DNA of 64,000 bases from the NCBI GenBank assembly GCA_930367205.1, contig OV884011.1, positions 91,497,474-91,561,473 of the forward strand, given 5' to 3'. The notes under the pieces are model-generated. The model was not told the DNA's origin. It worked only from the letters and a program-made list of their open reading frames with translations, and did not search any database. Shown piece by piece: positions 41,901-46,289 of the stretch. The translations under genes and the position numbers were made by a program. Source of the stretch: Acanthosoma haemorrhoidale. Its lineage: Eukaryota > Arthropoda > Insecta > Hemiptera > Acanthosomatidae. Numbering within the stretch: the stretch's first letter is position 1; each line of letters starts with the position of its first letter.

Positions 41901-42696
41901 TGAAGAACTATTTCCTCGGGATAAAATTCCTACACTTTATGTGGATAATGAAAGTGCCTTAAAAGTTGCCAAAAATCCAGACTTTCATTGTTGCACAAGG
42001 CACATAAGGATTTGGCACTTTTTCATCCATGAAATCGTTAAAGAGGAGATCATTGAGATCAAGCCCATGACAACAGAAAATCAATTGGCATTTTTTCTGA
42101 AAAACTCAATACTTGAACCATCATTAAAGACTCTTACAGGAAGTTGAAGAAGGAAATCTATTCAATGAGATTTTTGAGAGTAGACTGTTCACATATTTAA
42201 ATAATAATGTTTATTTTAAAATATATTTAGATTTTTCTTATGTATATTTTTTTGTTTTTAATCTTGAAGACTGTGAACTTACCATAAGGTTATTCAGAGA
42301 TGCTTTGTTCTCCCACACTGCCATGTGTGTTTTGGTTATTTTTCTCTACTATAATGGTGTATATATATTTAAAGCTTTAATTATTTGATTAGTAACCTTG
42401 ATTGCTTTGCTTTTATTCATCAGGAACCCAATAACACTTCAAAACTATAAAGGTTCAAGTTAAAGTTCTTTTTGAGATGTTAATTTCATATGAAAACTGA
42501 ACTGAATCAATAAAAAGTTATTAGGGCTTACATTTTCAATTACTTTGTATTGTATGTTTGTTTAATTTTTTCTAAATTAAAATTAATGACAATGTTATTT
42601 TTTCAGGGTGATCAAAAAGTCATTGGGCGATGCGGAGGTTGTTGTGGGTTTTGTAAACCAAAGGATGGGCTTAGATTAGATTTGCTGCCACCTTAG
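978..42696 (+). CDS. AdamTS-A: ADAMTS metalloprotease with GON domain (GON-1 / ADAMTS9/20 / insect AdamTS-A type), 3' part of gene, 23 exons
   Basis: Secreted extracellular-matrix protease; family members cleave proteoglycans such as versican-type substrates and are needed for cell migration and organ shaping (C. elegans gon-1, Drosophila AdamTS-A). Exons (each GT-AG, phases all agree): 978-1171, 5690-5851, 6051-6139, 7877-8056, 8174-8344, 9047-9216, 9819-9945, 11708-11834, 11977-12181, 14706-14870, 15827-15985, 20935-21126, 21453-21644, 23049-23204, 25585-25731, 27498-27671, 30801-30974, 35006-35203, 35808-35943, 36675-36849, 36955-37088, 38412-38608, 42607-42696. Joined length 3,714 nt, 1,237 residues and a TAG stop. 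Domains by residue in this fragment: cysteine-rich segment 1-56, TSP1 repeat 1 about 57-117, cysteine-rich 118-220 ([11 protein letters not shown] signature), spacer 221-350, TSP1 repeats 2-13 about 351-1039, GON 1040-1237. The catalytic HExxH domain is outside the window. Assignment to the GON-bearing class is firm; one-to-one orthology with Drosophila AdamTS-A is inferred from the GON domain. Confidence 0.95.
1650..3480 (-). pseudogene. piggyBac-like transposase remnant
   Basis: Reading the minus strand from about 3480 down to 1650, the three frames together show piggyBac (DDE_Tnp_1_7) landmarks in the right order: [18 protein letters not shown] near 3160-3220, an open block at 2577-3095 with [20 protein letters not shown] and [19 protein letters not shown], then [11 protein letters not shown] near 2250-2290 (the YNKxKGGVD region) and a basic Cys-containing C-terminus near 1900-2010. 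Many stops and frame changes show it is dead. It lies antisense in AdamTS intron 1. Terminal repeats were not identified. Recognition is from memory of the family pattern. Confidence 0.7.
3481..5689. other. rest of AdamTS intron 1
   Basis: AT-rich intron sequence between the piggyBac remnant and exon 2. Apart from the SINE-like head near 4.56 kb I see no coding or structured element. Confidence 0.5.
4553..4612 (+). repeat. tRNA-derived SINE head, degenerate
   Basis: TAGTGGTTAGAGTAAC at 4557-4572 resembles a Pol III A box and TTGCAGTTATGAATCCC at 4591-4607 a decayed B box, at tRNA-like spacing. The following sequence is AT-rich with no clear tail. Related in its A-box side to the better preserved SINE at 16.6 kb. 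Confidence 0.45.
5690..5851 (+). CDS. AdamTS-A: AdamTS exon 2: body of central TSP1 repeat
   Basis: Encodes [14 protein letters not shown] and then the conserved TSP1 cysteines ending [16 protein letters not shown] matches the POFUT2 O-fucosylation consensus C-x2-S/T-C-x2-G. Acceptor ACTTAG and donor GTAAAG. Phase 2 in, phase 2 out. Confidence 0.95.
6051..6139 (+). CDS. AdamTS-A: AdamTS exon 3: start of cysteine-rich domain
   Basis: Begins [13 protein letters not shown], the usual start of the ADAMTS cysteine-rich domain (the R-x2-QC-x3-N pattern), and ends VWLPKYDG. Acceptor TTTTTCAG, donor GTAAGT. Very short exon (89 nt) missed by a simple ORF search but required for phase continuity. Confidence 0.92.
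6509..7792 (+). mobile_element. mariner (Tc1/mariner) element, nearly complete, inactive
   Basis: Terminal inverted repeats of about 29 bp (left begins TCAGGTTGGCCTAAAAGTCC, right end reads AAGGGTTGGCCAAAAAGTCC on the other strand) are flanked by TA at 6507-6508 and 7793-7794, giving a 1,284-bp element in AdamTS intron 3, same orientation as the host gene. Its length is normal for mariner. It carries one transposase pseudogene, described separately. Confidence 0.93.
6692..7718 (+). pseudogene. mariner transposase (DD34D type), broken
   Basis: ATG at 6692 starts [20 protein letters not shown], the mariner helix-turn-helix start, through RSGRPTEIN. Breaks seen: a TGA after KWFSKFR near 6846-6848, a frameshift near 7144 just before DEKWIVYS (first catalytic Asp), another near 7250, and a TAG after LLELG near 7480. 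HHDNAKPHT (second Asp) and [12 protein letters not shown] (third Asp) are intact, and the product ends NYIIE. Cut-and-paste transposase by family; no active product is possible from this copy. Confidence 0.9.
7877..8056 (+). CDS. AdamTS-A: AdamTS exon 4: cysteine-rich domain
   Basis: Encodes DERCKLYC, then [20 protein letters not shown] and [11 protein letters not shown], the canonical cysteine-rich domain core (DGTxC, CVNGxC, GCDxxLxS). The acceptor TTTTAG at 7875-7876 is chosen over a second AG four bases later because only the first keeps the frame. The preceding intron holds a mariner element. Confidence 0.95.
8078..8136. repeat. 35-bp-period tandem duplication in intron 4
   Basis: TTTTACTAAGAAGATAAAAT occurs at about 8078 and again at about 8113, with further matching bases after each. 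It lies just upstream of the exon 5 acceptor. Confidence 0.75.
8174..8344 (+). CDS. AdamTS-A: AdamTS exon 5: end of cysteine-rich domain and start of spacer
   Basis: Encodes [13 protein letters not shown], the highly conserved ADAMTS [11 protein letters not shown] signature, followed by the spacer start with [15 protein letters not shown] and NKT are N-glycosylation sequons. Phase 1 in, phase 1 out. Confidence 0.95.
8470..8900 (+). pseudogene. jockey-like LINE reverse transcriptase remnant
   Basis: Two frames give [11 protein letters not shown] followed by [17 protein letters not shown], the late RT motif of jockey-clade LINEs (LNNxPIP ... VKYLGxxLDxxLTWxxH). Several frame changes and stops. 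Same orientation as AdamTS, in intron 5. Confidence 0.65.
9047..9216 (+). CDS. AdamTS-A: AdamTS exon 6: spacer domain
   Basis: Encodes [14 protein letters not shown] and [13 protein letters not shown], the spacer beta-strand pattern (Y-x-LNG-x3 ... YSGS ... ERI) used for substrate recognition in ADAMTS proteins. Cysteine-free, as expected for the spacer. Ends in phase 0 at an ACAG/GTAG boundary. Confidence 0.93.
9217..9818. other. AdamTS intron 6
   Basis: AT-rich intron without any feature I recognise. Confidence 0.5.
9819..9945 (+). CDS. AdamTS-A: AdamTS exon 7: end of spacer and start of atypical TSP1-2
   Basis: Encodes [19 protein letters not shown], matching the last spacer strands (V-G-x-L-x-x-PDxxY-x-IP), then [16 protein letters not shown], the start of the second TSP1 repeat. 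That repeat has CDKVCN where other repeats have CSxxCG. Confidence 0.93.
10620..11580 (+). pseudogene. Gypsy-type LTR retrotransposon polyprotein remnant
   Basis: Pieces of a Gypsy pol gene occur in order: RT/RNase H junction ([20 protein letters not shown] near 10645-10705, [11 protein letters not shown] near 10796-10830), a tail with [11 protein letters not shown] near 10870-10905 and the integrase zinc-finger segment [17 protein letters not shown] then CLEC near 11295-11370. Interrupted by stops and shifts. A possible LTR end with AATAAA lies near 10380-10490 but I could not pair it with a second LTR. Located in AdamTS intron 7. Confidence 0.7.
11708..11834 (+). CDS. AdamTS-A: AdamTS exon 8: rest of TSP1-2
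   Basis: Encodes [15 protein letters not shown] and ends PCNTHCNLK, supplying the later cysteines of the second TSP1 repeat. It continues exon 7 in phase (1 in, 2 out) across an intron filled by a Gypsy remnant. Donor is TTAAA/GTAAGT. Confidence 0.9.
11977..12181 (+). CDS. AdamTS-A: AdamTS exon 9: TSP1-3
   Basis: Encodes [18 protein letters not shown] and ends [24 protein letters not shown] lacks the Ser/Thr directly before the second cysteine, so the O-fucose site is weak or absent. From here onward introns fall in phase 0 directly before the first Cys of the next CSxxCG. Confidence 0.93.
12716..12806. repeat. direct repeat, left copy (possible LTR fragment)
   Basis: About 90 bp containing GCCAAAACACCCAA, TATTTAGACT and ACTGTATAATATGAA recurs at 13393-13485 in the same orientation, about 680 bp away, with roughly 85% identity by eye. 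See the antisense ORF between them. Confidence 0.75.
12886..13158 (-). pseudogene. small gag-like ORF between direct repeats
   Basis: A 90-codon open frame with a lysine/glutamate-rich, probably helical product ([20 protein letters not shown] near the N-terminus). This resembles the N-terminal part of BEL/Pao-type gag proteins, but the resemblance is weak and I do not recognise it for certain. It starts about 235 bp inside the right-hand direct repeat on the minus strand, where a retroelement gag would begin after an LTR and leader. Confidence 0.4.
13393..13800 (-). repeat. direct repeat, right copy, and possible LTR of an antisense retroelement
   Basis: Contains the second copy of the 90-bp repeat (13393-13485) and a block that is less AT-rich than the surroundings up to about 13800, including an 88-codon minus-strand ORF of unknown meaning. 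Interpreted together with the ORF at 12886-13158 as the 5' end of a decayed LTR element in AdamTS intron 9. Confidence 0.4.
13801..14705. other. right part of AdamTS intron 9
   Basis: AT-rich; a slightly less AT-rich patch at 14205-14345 matches nothing I know. Confidence 0.45.
14706..14870 (+). CDS. AdamTS-A: AdamTS exon 10: TSP1-4
   Basis: Starts with [16 protein letters not shown] and ends TWQVGEWST: one TSP1 module encoded by a symmetrical phase 0-0 exon of 55 codons. Confidence 0.95.
14871..15826. other. AdamTS intron 10 with long T-tract
   Basis: A run of about 29 T at 14889-14917 lies just after the donor; it could be the A-tail of an antisense retroposon, but no body is visible beside it. 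The rest is plain AT-rich intron. Confidence 0.5.
15827..15985 (+). CDS. AdamTS-A: AdamTS exon 11: TSP1-5
   Basis: Starts [16 protein letters not shown] and ends YWIEDKWSQ; 53 codons, phase 0-0, splice sites GTTAG and CACAG/GTGAAT. Carries the Trp and Cys pattern of TSP1. Confidence 0.95.
15986..18529. other. AdamTS intron 11, left part
   Basis: AT-rich; apart from the SINE I see no identifiable element. A 115-codon minus ORF at 17131-17478 has hydrophobic segments but no known pattern and is likely chance. Confidence 0.45.
16553..16690 (-). repeat. tRNA-derived SINE
   Basis: On the minus strand, TAGTGGTTTAGCATGTTG (16663-16680) fits a Pol III A box and GGGTTTGATTCCCAC (16616-16630) a B box, at tRNA-like spacing. 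Downstream on that strand a T-rich and AC-rich body runs to about 16553. The head is tRNA-like; which tRNA it came from I cannot say. It sits antisense in AdamTS intron 11. Confidence 0.7.
18530..19900. other. GC-richer block of likely retroelement origin, unidentified
   Basis: Composition differs clearly from the surrounding intron 11 (far fewer long A/T runs), and short ORFs occur in both directions (18781-19008 plus, 19217-19411 and 19667-19897 minus). None of the translations matches a family I can name. A decayed gag/ORF1 region is the simplest guess. Confidence 0.35.
20935..21126 (+). CDS. AdamTS-A: AdamTS exon 12: TSP1-6 plus linker
   Basis: Starts [16 protein letters not shown], then a TSP1 body followed by a linker (about residues 42-60 of the exon, [14 protein letters not shown]) longer than in neighbouring repeats, ending FTWQQSSSP. 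64 codons, phase 0-0. Confidence 0.93.
21231..21303. repeat. 30-bp tandem repeat, about 2.4 copies
   Basis: The unit beginning TTCTAATATGTTTGTTTGAT starts at 21231, 21261 and 21291 with exact 30-bp period. Intron 12 of AdamTS. Confidence 0.9.
21453..21644 (+). CDS. AdamTS-A: AdamTS exon 13: TSP1-7 and start of TSP1-8
   Basis: Starts [16 protein letters not shown], ends with [16 protein letters not shown]. Unlike its neighbours it runs past the usual splice point (Trp-x-x/Cys) and carries the CSAICGS of repeat 8, so the next intron lies seven codons later than expected. Donor TCA/GTAAGT. Confidence 0.93.
21645..23048. other. AdamTS intron 13
   Basis: No recognisable element. A 71-codon plus-strand ORF at 22059-22274 has no known pattern. 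Ends with a TA microsatellite and T-tract just before the exon 14 acceptor. Confidence 0.45.
23049..23204 (+). CDS. AdamTS-A: AdamTS exon 14: rest of TSP1-8
   Basis: Begins GTQSKRITC, directly completing the repeat opened in exon 13, and ends WTKSTWSP before a GTACGT donor. The acceptor follows a long T-tract. 52 codons, phase 0-0. Confidence 0.93.
23790..24140 (-). pseudogene. LINE reverse transcriptase fragment
   Basis: The minus strand gives LIQEDMNRI, then [20 protein letters not shown], the RT segment after the catalytic motif in I/CR1/jockey-type LINEs (LNxxKxKVIxxGS). Antisense to AdamTS, intron 14. Stops are present. Confidence 0.6.
24141..25584. other. rest of AdamTS intron 14
   Basis: AT-rich. 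A G-tract at about 25123-25136 follows a 40-codon segment of normal composition (24999-25125) that I cannot identify. Confidence 0.4.
25585..25731 (+). CDS. AdamTS-A: AdamTS exon 15: TSP1-9
   Basis: Starts [16 protein letters not shown], ends FWNTGPWSQ; 49 codons, phase 0-0. The segment between the third and fourth cysteines is the shortest of the series. Confidence 0.95.
26340..27145 (-). pseudogene. jockey-clade LINE, C-terminal RT region and 3' end
   Basis: Minus-strand translation gives, in order, [20 protein letters not shown] near 27040-27090, [26 protein letters not shown] near 26910-26945, and [13 protein letters not shown] with [12 protein letters not shown] ending in a stop at 26581. 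These are classic jockey C-terminal motifs (VKYLGxxLDxRLTW ... HPNPLA ... RRLKR). The 3' untranslated part appears to run to about 26340. One or more frame changes. In AdamTS intron 15, antisense. Confidence 0.8.
27498..27671 (+). CDS. AdamTS-A: AdamTS exon 16: TSP1-10
   Basis: Starts [16 protein letters not shown], ends [10 protein letters not shown] before a GTATGT donor; 58 codons, phase 0-0. Confidence 0.95.
27672..29294. other. AdamTS intron 16, left part
   Basis: AT-rich; a 99-codon minus ORF at 28390-28689 shows no known pattern. Nothing else recognised before the mariner at 29295. Confidence 0.45.
29295..30202 (+). mobile_element. rearranged mariner with long inverted arms
   Basis: Ends GGGGGGCCGGAAAGTAATGT and, on the other strand, GGAGGACCGGAAAGTAATGT are inverted repeats flanked by TA at 29293-29294 and 30203-30204. 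The inverted similarity continues for about 220 bp on each side (29295-29515 and 29980-30202) because the left arm contains the 3' end of the transposase in reverse. The middle carries transposase pieces in plus orientation. Total 908 bp; located in AdamTS intron 16. Confidence 0.88.
29560..30175 (+). pseudogene. mariner transposase C-terminal half, broken
   Basis: Fragments in changing frames: [12 protein letters not shown] near 29575-29615 (first catalytic Asp of the usual GDEKW replaced by Asn), [17 protein letters not shown] near 29730-29785, [11 protein letters not shown] near 29825-29860, PPYSPDI near 29920-29940 and DNEGDYIID near 30105-30130. The N-terminal DNA-binding half is absent. 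Not functional. Confidence 0.85.
30801..30974 (+). CDS. AdamTS-A: AdamTS exon 17: TSP1-11
   Basis: Starts [16 protein letters not shown], ends [10 protein letters not shown]; 58 codons, phase 0-0. Same length as exon 16. Confidence 0.95.
30975..33277. other. AdamTS intron 17, left part
   Basis: AT-rich intron. Apart from the LINE scrap at 31.7 kb nothing is recognised; the short ORFs at 30797-31121 are read-through of exon 17 or its shadow. Confidence 0.5.
31686..31780 (+). pseudogene. 95-bp scrap of the same jockey LINE as at 26.3-27.1 kb
   Basis: Encodes [20 protein letters not shown] and matches the minus strand of 26965-27060 at roughly 90% identity by eye. It begins right after a run of A, so only this small piece survives. 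Intron 17 of AdamTS. Confidence 0.75.
33278..33290. repeat. target-site duplication, left copy
   Basis: AATTGTTCAGACA, repeated exactly at 33641-33653; the two copies bracket the LINE insert at 33291-33640. Confidence 0.9.
33291..33640 (+). mobile_element. 5'-truncated non-LTR retrotransposon with TAA-repeat tail
   Basis: The 350-bp insert encodes the C-terminus of a LINE ORF2 ([15 protein letters not shown] start [17 protein letters not shown], then [18 protein letters not shown], a Cys/His motif typical after the RT of R1/jockey/I-type elements) with stop at 33563-33565, a short 3'UTR and (TAA)n at the end. Exact 13-bp duplications flank it. TAA-repeat tails are known for the I clade. Intact target duplications suggest a fairly recent insertion. 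Confidence 0.88.
33641..33653. repeat. target-site duplication, right copy
   Basis: Exact second copy of the 13-bp sequence at 33278-33290. Confidence 0.9.
34198..34300. repeat. 103-bp direct repeat, copy A (second copy 34655-34756)
   Basis: Starts TTTAAGGATGATATAGTAAA and ends near TTCTAGAAA. Copy B at 34655-34756 is about 90% identical, in the same orientation, 457 bp to the right. The TA-rich tract 34558-34655 separates them. Confidence 0.88.
34558..34655. repeat. TA-rich microsatellite tract
   Basis: Imperfect TATATA/AATATA runs next to the second 103-bp repeat copy in intron 17. Confidence 0.85.
34877..34933. repeat. direct repeat flanking exon 18, copy A (copy B 35348-35400)
   Basis: About 40 bp beginning TCTTTTAGTCTTTAATCTTA are identical at 34877 and 35348, one copy in the intron before exon 18 and one in the intron after it. 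Confidence 0.85.
35006..35203 (+). CDS. AdamTS-A: AdamTS exon 18: TSP1-12
   Basis: Starts [16 protein letters not shown], has an extended middle loop ([17 protein letters not shown]) and ends [10 protein letters not shown]; 66 codons, phase 0-0. Directly repeated intron sequence flanks this exon. Confidence 0.95.
35204..35807. other. AdamTS intron 18
   Basis: Holds the second copy of the exon-18-flanking repeat at 35348-35400; a less AT-rich part at 35580-35760 is unidentified. Confidence 0.5.
35808..35943 (+). CDS. AdamTS-A: AdamTS exon 19: TSP1-13, last repeat
   Basis: Starts [17 protein letters not shown] and ends RRRKCGTVM, with the final cysteine codon split to exon 20 (T/GT). The second CxxG position reads CSRRG, and the module is very rich in Lys/Arg. 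Phase 0 in, 1 out. Confidence 0.93.
36028..36245 (+). repeat. dispersed repeat shared with the foldback element at 57.8-58.05 kb
   Basis: Begins GCTGTCATGAAATTAGATGC and includes GGGGAACTAATCACTAAT, TATCAAAGTAAA and GCGGGTTCTCA. The same order occurs at 57845-58045, at roughly 75-80% identity. Located in AdamTS intron 19. Confidence 0.75.
36675..36849 (+). CDS. AdamTS-A: AdamTS exon 20: GON domain part 1
   Basis: Begins [18 protein letters not shown], the GON start (SC-x2-L ... DGEY-x-L), followed by [12 protein letters not shown] with an N-glycosylation sequon. GON is found only in GON-1-class ADAMTS proteins. Donor AAAAG/GTATTT. Confidence 0.95.
36955..37088 (+). CDS. AdamTS-A: AdamTS exon 21: GON domain part 2
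   Basis: Encodes [16 protein letters not shown], then INVTSLIVD. It continues phase 2 from exon 20 (AG/T, Ser) and ends in phase 1 at GACA/GTAAGT. Fits the central GON pattern. Confidence 0.93.
37089..38411. other. AdamTS intron 21 with an unidentified GC-richer block
   Basis: 37380-37810 is less AT-rich than its surroundings and holds a 114-codon plus ORF (37467-37811) with an Arg/Leu/His-rich product I do not recognise. No splice signals link it to AdamTS. Probably repeat-derived. Confidence 0.4.
38412..38608 (+). CDS. AdamTS-A: AdamTS exon 22: GON domain part 3
   Basis: Encodes TNDWTFATT, then [19 protein letters not shown] and [10 protein letters not shown], matching the GON core (AGDCxS-x-CPxGxFSI ... 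T-x-F). Ends in phase 0 at CTCCCG/GTAAGT. Confidence 0.95.
38737..38855 (+). repeat. copia left LTR
   Basis: Shares with 42320-42446 GCCATGTGTG, TTTTTCTCT-CTATAATG, TATTTAAAGCTT-like, GATTAGTAACCTTGAT and TTTTATTCATCAG in the same order; about 85% identical by eye. Exact ends and target duplication not settled. Confidence 0.8.
38862..38874 (+). promoter_or_regulatory. putative copia primer-binding site
   Basis: GGTTATGGGTGGC starts a few bases after the left LTR. Copia-like elements prime with an internal fragment of initiator tRNA-Met and carry GGTTATGGGCCC-like sites, so this fits with a small change. Confidence 0.55.
39640..39860 (+). pseudogene. copia gag zinc-knuckle and protease remnant
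   Basis: [14 protein letters not shown] near 39660-39705 is a decayed CCHC knuckle (second Cys and His lost), followed by [12 protein letters not shown] near 39795-39835, which in mixed frames resembles the protease DxGAxxH segment. Confidence 0.55.
40085..40675 (+). pseudogene. copia integrase remnant
   Basis: [15 protein letters not shown] followed by [11 protein letters not shown] is the HHCC finger region (40110-40235); after a deleted stretch, [11 protein letters not shown] (40393-40425) and [15 protein letters not shown] (40488-40535) carry the second Asp and the Glu of the DDE core. The core start with the first Asp is missing. Confidence 0.8.
41040..41490 (+). pseudogene. copia reverse transcriptase remnant
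   Basis: In shifting frames YMKQPEGF (near 41085-41110) and [16 protein letters not shown] (near 41128-41175) match the Ty1/copia RT hallmark. The YVDD region is decayed by stops near 41280. Confidence 0.75.
41500..42146 (+). pseudogene. copia RNase H domain, open for 215 codons
   Basis: The longest open frame in the window. It shows [56 protein letters not shown] and [12 protein letters not shown]: the full RNase H pattern of copia pol (SDADWAG ... QxxVALSTTEAEYxA ... DNxSAxxLAxNP ... RHIDxxxHFIRE). The terminal STxxQLADFLTK reads [11 protein letters not shown]. Upstream RT is broken, so it is not expressed as an enzyme. Confidence 0.85.
42320..42446 (+). repeat. copia right LTR
   Basis: Second copy of the LTR-like segment. 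It is preceded by a C/T-mixed stretch rather than a clear polypurine tract. Confidence 0.8.
42607..42696 (+). CDS. AdamTS-A: AdamTS exon 23: GON C-terminus and stop
   Basis: Encodes [20 protein letters not shown] and eight more residues before TAG at 42694-42696. The CGGC-C-C cluster is the last cysteine motif of GON domains. It sits about 4 kb after exon 22 because a copia element lies in between. Confidence 0.93.
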   Translation, partial: GDQKVIGRCGGCCGFCKPKDGLRLDLLPP

Positions 42697-45600
42697 TCAA
42701 GTGAATGGATAGTTAGACACCAATCAGTTAGAGCCCCATAGAGCTGTGGGTTTTAGAAACCTTATGCCCCAGCGCCCCAAATGGGTCATGACAAACCAAC
42801 TATTGAAGTTGTCTCAGAAGAAGTCACATCAGTATTATTATATATATATATATACATATGTATATACATTTTAAAAGTTCTTATCGTAAGAACTTGCAAC
42901 TCGTGCACTAATTATTTATATTGCTGTGTATATGCGTGTGTGTTCATTACCGAAGTGTAACTTCTTTAAAAGTTAATTGATTTTAAAAAACAAATAAATT
43001 GTAAACTATTGTTAATGTGCATTTAATCGTGAAAAATGAAAGACATTAAAATGTTAATATTTGGTAGTTTCTTGAGAAATGATTAAGTGACACTTGCAAA
43101 GGAAACTACCAGGAATATTAAGAGCTTTAATATAATTATTAAGTATTTCTAGTTTAATTGATATAATTTAAGAAGATATGTAAATTAATAATTAAAGGAA
43201 AATGATAAATGTGCCAATGTAACTAAAGAGACTCTTTTTGTATAAAGTTACCATAGATCTGATACATGTATGCTGCCATATTGTCACTAATCATACAAAA
43301 GCAAGCATTAAGTGCTCTTTTTTTATAAATTGCTTATAAATATCAAAATGATAGTGCTTTCAATAACTTATAAATTTCACTAATGTGAGAATACACACCT
43401 ATTTTATAAAAATAAATGGTTGTATTATCATAAAAATAATATTTTTTCAAGTTATCCCAAGTATCAGTTAAGCAAAATATGAATATCTGACATAATAACT
43501 TTGCAACAAGTAATTTCTATTTAGCTATAAGAAAAGCTTCTTGTCTTTATTACAATTGCATTCAACAGTTGTCTTGAATACAATATGCTATTTCTCTTTG
43601 TCTACTAAAAAAAAAAATTGTTTAAACCAAAGCTTTGGTTACAATGATGTTCCTGACATCCATTGAATTTTTATTTACAATGATTTTTCTAACATAATAA
43701 ATGTAGATATGCCTAATAGTGCTCATCAAATATAATAGAATTAATTTCACCATGAAATCTTCAGTGATATTTAAAATGTATGTTATTAGAAATATAATAA
43801 CCATTGTTTGTTATTGATATTAGCTTTTAGTTATATCTTAATATTTACCTTTAGCTATCATTTTTTATTCAACAATGGTTAAAAAATTTATCAAATGTTT
43901 AGTTCTCGGTTTTGAGCTGGTTATAATCTTGGTTATAACATGATTGAAGCTATACCCTTATTCTTATCTATCACAATTTTGTTTGATATGAAATTTGCAA
44001 TTTAATATGGTGCCATATGTTATAATAAAGTTATATCTAATTTCCTGATACTGTAGGCTACAAAAGATTCTTTAACAATCACCTCTCAAAGACTATTTCA
44101 AATTTGAATTATCAATAAGACCTTATTGTTTACAATAAGCTAAATATTTAAAATTAGTACATCTGTCTAATTAACTTACAAAGAGGGCTAGAGTCTGAGG
44201 TCATCAATTTCAATGAAACTTGCTGTGGGTACTTATTAAGATATCCAGGCATCATTTAGTTTTTGTTTTTATGTGGAATAGTAAAAGAATATACCGAATT
44301 TTATAAAATGAGCTTAGATAATTGAAAAGTTACCAAAAACTGAAGAGGTTTTGGAGAGGAAAAAAAAGTTTATATTCATTTTCAGCAACCAGAAATCAAA
44401 CAATAAACTTTTTTTTCATCTTACTCGTAACTCTTCTAAAGTTTGTCCAAATAGATTGTTTCTACCATCATTAAAAAACTTAATTTCTTGTCTATCATCA
44501 GAGCTCAATATAATTGATCATTTTTAATAGGTCAGAAAGGCAAGACAAAAATTAACATAAAAAACCTCAAACGTTTTCTTTGATGTTTCTGTTCCTGATT
44601 TATTTATGTAGACTGGGTTGACATCATTACATGAAGTTAATAGGGATCAGTGGATCACCATTTTATGTAGTTTTCAAACAAAAACATAAGGAAATGAGAG
44701 GTGAAAGTAAAAATAAATACTCAGGTGTTTTGAGGGATGGGGCTATAAAAAAATATCATGTTTATTGCTTACTAAAAAAAATTTTTAACCACTTTGCTTT
44801 CTCAGTTATTTTGTTATTTACAAATTATTCCAAAATATGATAACTATACTGTGGCAAGCTCTCAAGTGATTTTTTTTTTCTAAACAGGCAAGGAAAAATA
44901 TCTAAATAAGAGCAGGTACACATGTGAAGTATAATTAATATTTGATAATAGTACTGTAGGCTGCCGAAAGCGCTATCAAATAAAAATATATCTTTTGTGG
45001 AAAAACAAAAAAAGGTGTCTTTTACCTCAACAAATTTTTGAGAAAATTAAAAGATTTATTTTTTAGCTTGACATTTTTAACTCCCATTTACTTAGTTTTT
45101 TGTTTGACCAAAATAGTGGTATCTCCAGAATGATTCCACCAATCTATACTAAATTATACTTAAACTTAAAAATTTTTCTCGGCTTCTAGAGTTCATTAGC
45201 AAGAATGCTCAAACATGCGTCCAATGTTTTTTGACAATCACAAAAAAAAGTTTCATTGAATTCGGTAACCTCATATTAGTATTATTGATTCAGATTAGAA
45301 ATGGGTTATTTGTCGTTTGTACATGTATTATTGAACGAATAATTTAAGTTTTGGCCAGCTCTTCTGCTATGTTCTGAATTATTTAGCTCGATCATGAACA
45401 TATTCAATCCTTCCAATATGCCTTAATTCTCATCCCCATCGTAACTTAGAAATGGCTAGTATAATAGTTTCCATTATTTATTTGAGGATAATTATACTTC
45501 TTAAGACTAATTTTATTTTAATTTATTTAATTTTTATTTGAAACCACATTCTTGCGCGATAAAGGATGTTTAGTAAATTTTATTAATATATATATTTATA

Positions 45601-46275
45601 TATTTTTAAATGAATGATAGATATTGTTAATGATCTCAGTCAGGTCACATAAAATTATAGTTTAATTACATATATACGCAACCATTTTAGTTATGTGTTG
45701 ACTCATGTAAAAATGTATATTTAATATTTATATATTTGTACTATCTCGATTGGGCACTTACATCTATTGCTAAGTAAACTTGTGTCTATGCCCTCACTGC
45801 CATTCTGTTGAGTACTTAGAATATAAATAGTAATTTGTACAGATTTTGTAATTTTTTTTAATTAAAACTGTAAATTATTATATACTGTGTTTGTATTTAT
45901 ATATTTGTAAATTTTTCAATGCATACATGTATTTAACTAACTTATAAATTTAGTGTAATAATAATATAAAACTGAATGAAAAATTGTTTTTTTAATCATT
46001 TTCATTTTAAAAGTTAAAAAAATGAATTAAATTTAAAATTGATTTGGAACATATGAAGGAAAAAACAAACTTTAAGAATATTATTTTTAAAATATACATG
46101 TCGGATGGTATAGTAAAATTATATACGACATCATAGAGTGAGGAGTGTGGATGTAACAGCCCTTGTTAAAAGACAAAAAAGATACTATTGTTTTAGATGA
46201 GTTAGATATCCCACATAACTGATTGGAGATAACTGAAGTTGTTGAAAATGCTTTTTTAATAAACAAGAAATTATC
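42697..46275. other. intergenic region after AdamTS
   Basis: AT-rich, including the 3'UTR of AdamTS in its first part (length unknown). A short AT microsatellite lies at 42838-42855. No ORF with a recognisable product. Confidence 0.5.
42993..42998 (+). terminator. candidate polyadenylation signal AATAAA of AdamTS
   Basis: AATAAA lies 297 nt after the AdamTS stop codon. In such AT-rich sequence this hexamer is common, so only transcript ends could confirm it; other copies follow further right. Confidence 0.3.
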
Positions 46276-46289
46276 TGTTGTGGAAAGAC

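Larger units (their letters stand above)
38737..42446 (+). mobile_element. Ty1/copia retrotransposon, decayed, with both LTRs
   Basis: About 3.7 kb between two similar LTR-like segments (38737-38855 and 42320-42446) in AdamTS intron 22, same orientation as the gene. Coding remnants follow the order gag, protease, integrase, RT, RNase H, which defines Ty1/copia rather than Gypsy. GGTTATGGG just inside the left LTR (38862-38870) resembles the copia-type primer site that pairs with the internal part of initiator tRNA-Met. Confidence 0.88.

Noticed and set aside
41500..42147. 215-codon ORF as a host gene
   Set aside because: All motifs are those of copia RNase H and it lies between LTR-like repeats.
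42838..42855. TA run as CRISPR or other structured array
   Set aside because: Simple microsatellite, as are 34558-34655 and 63231-63260.
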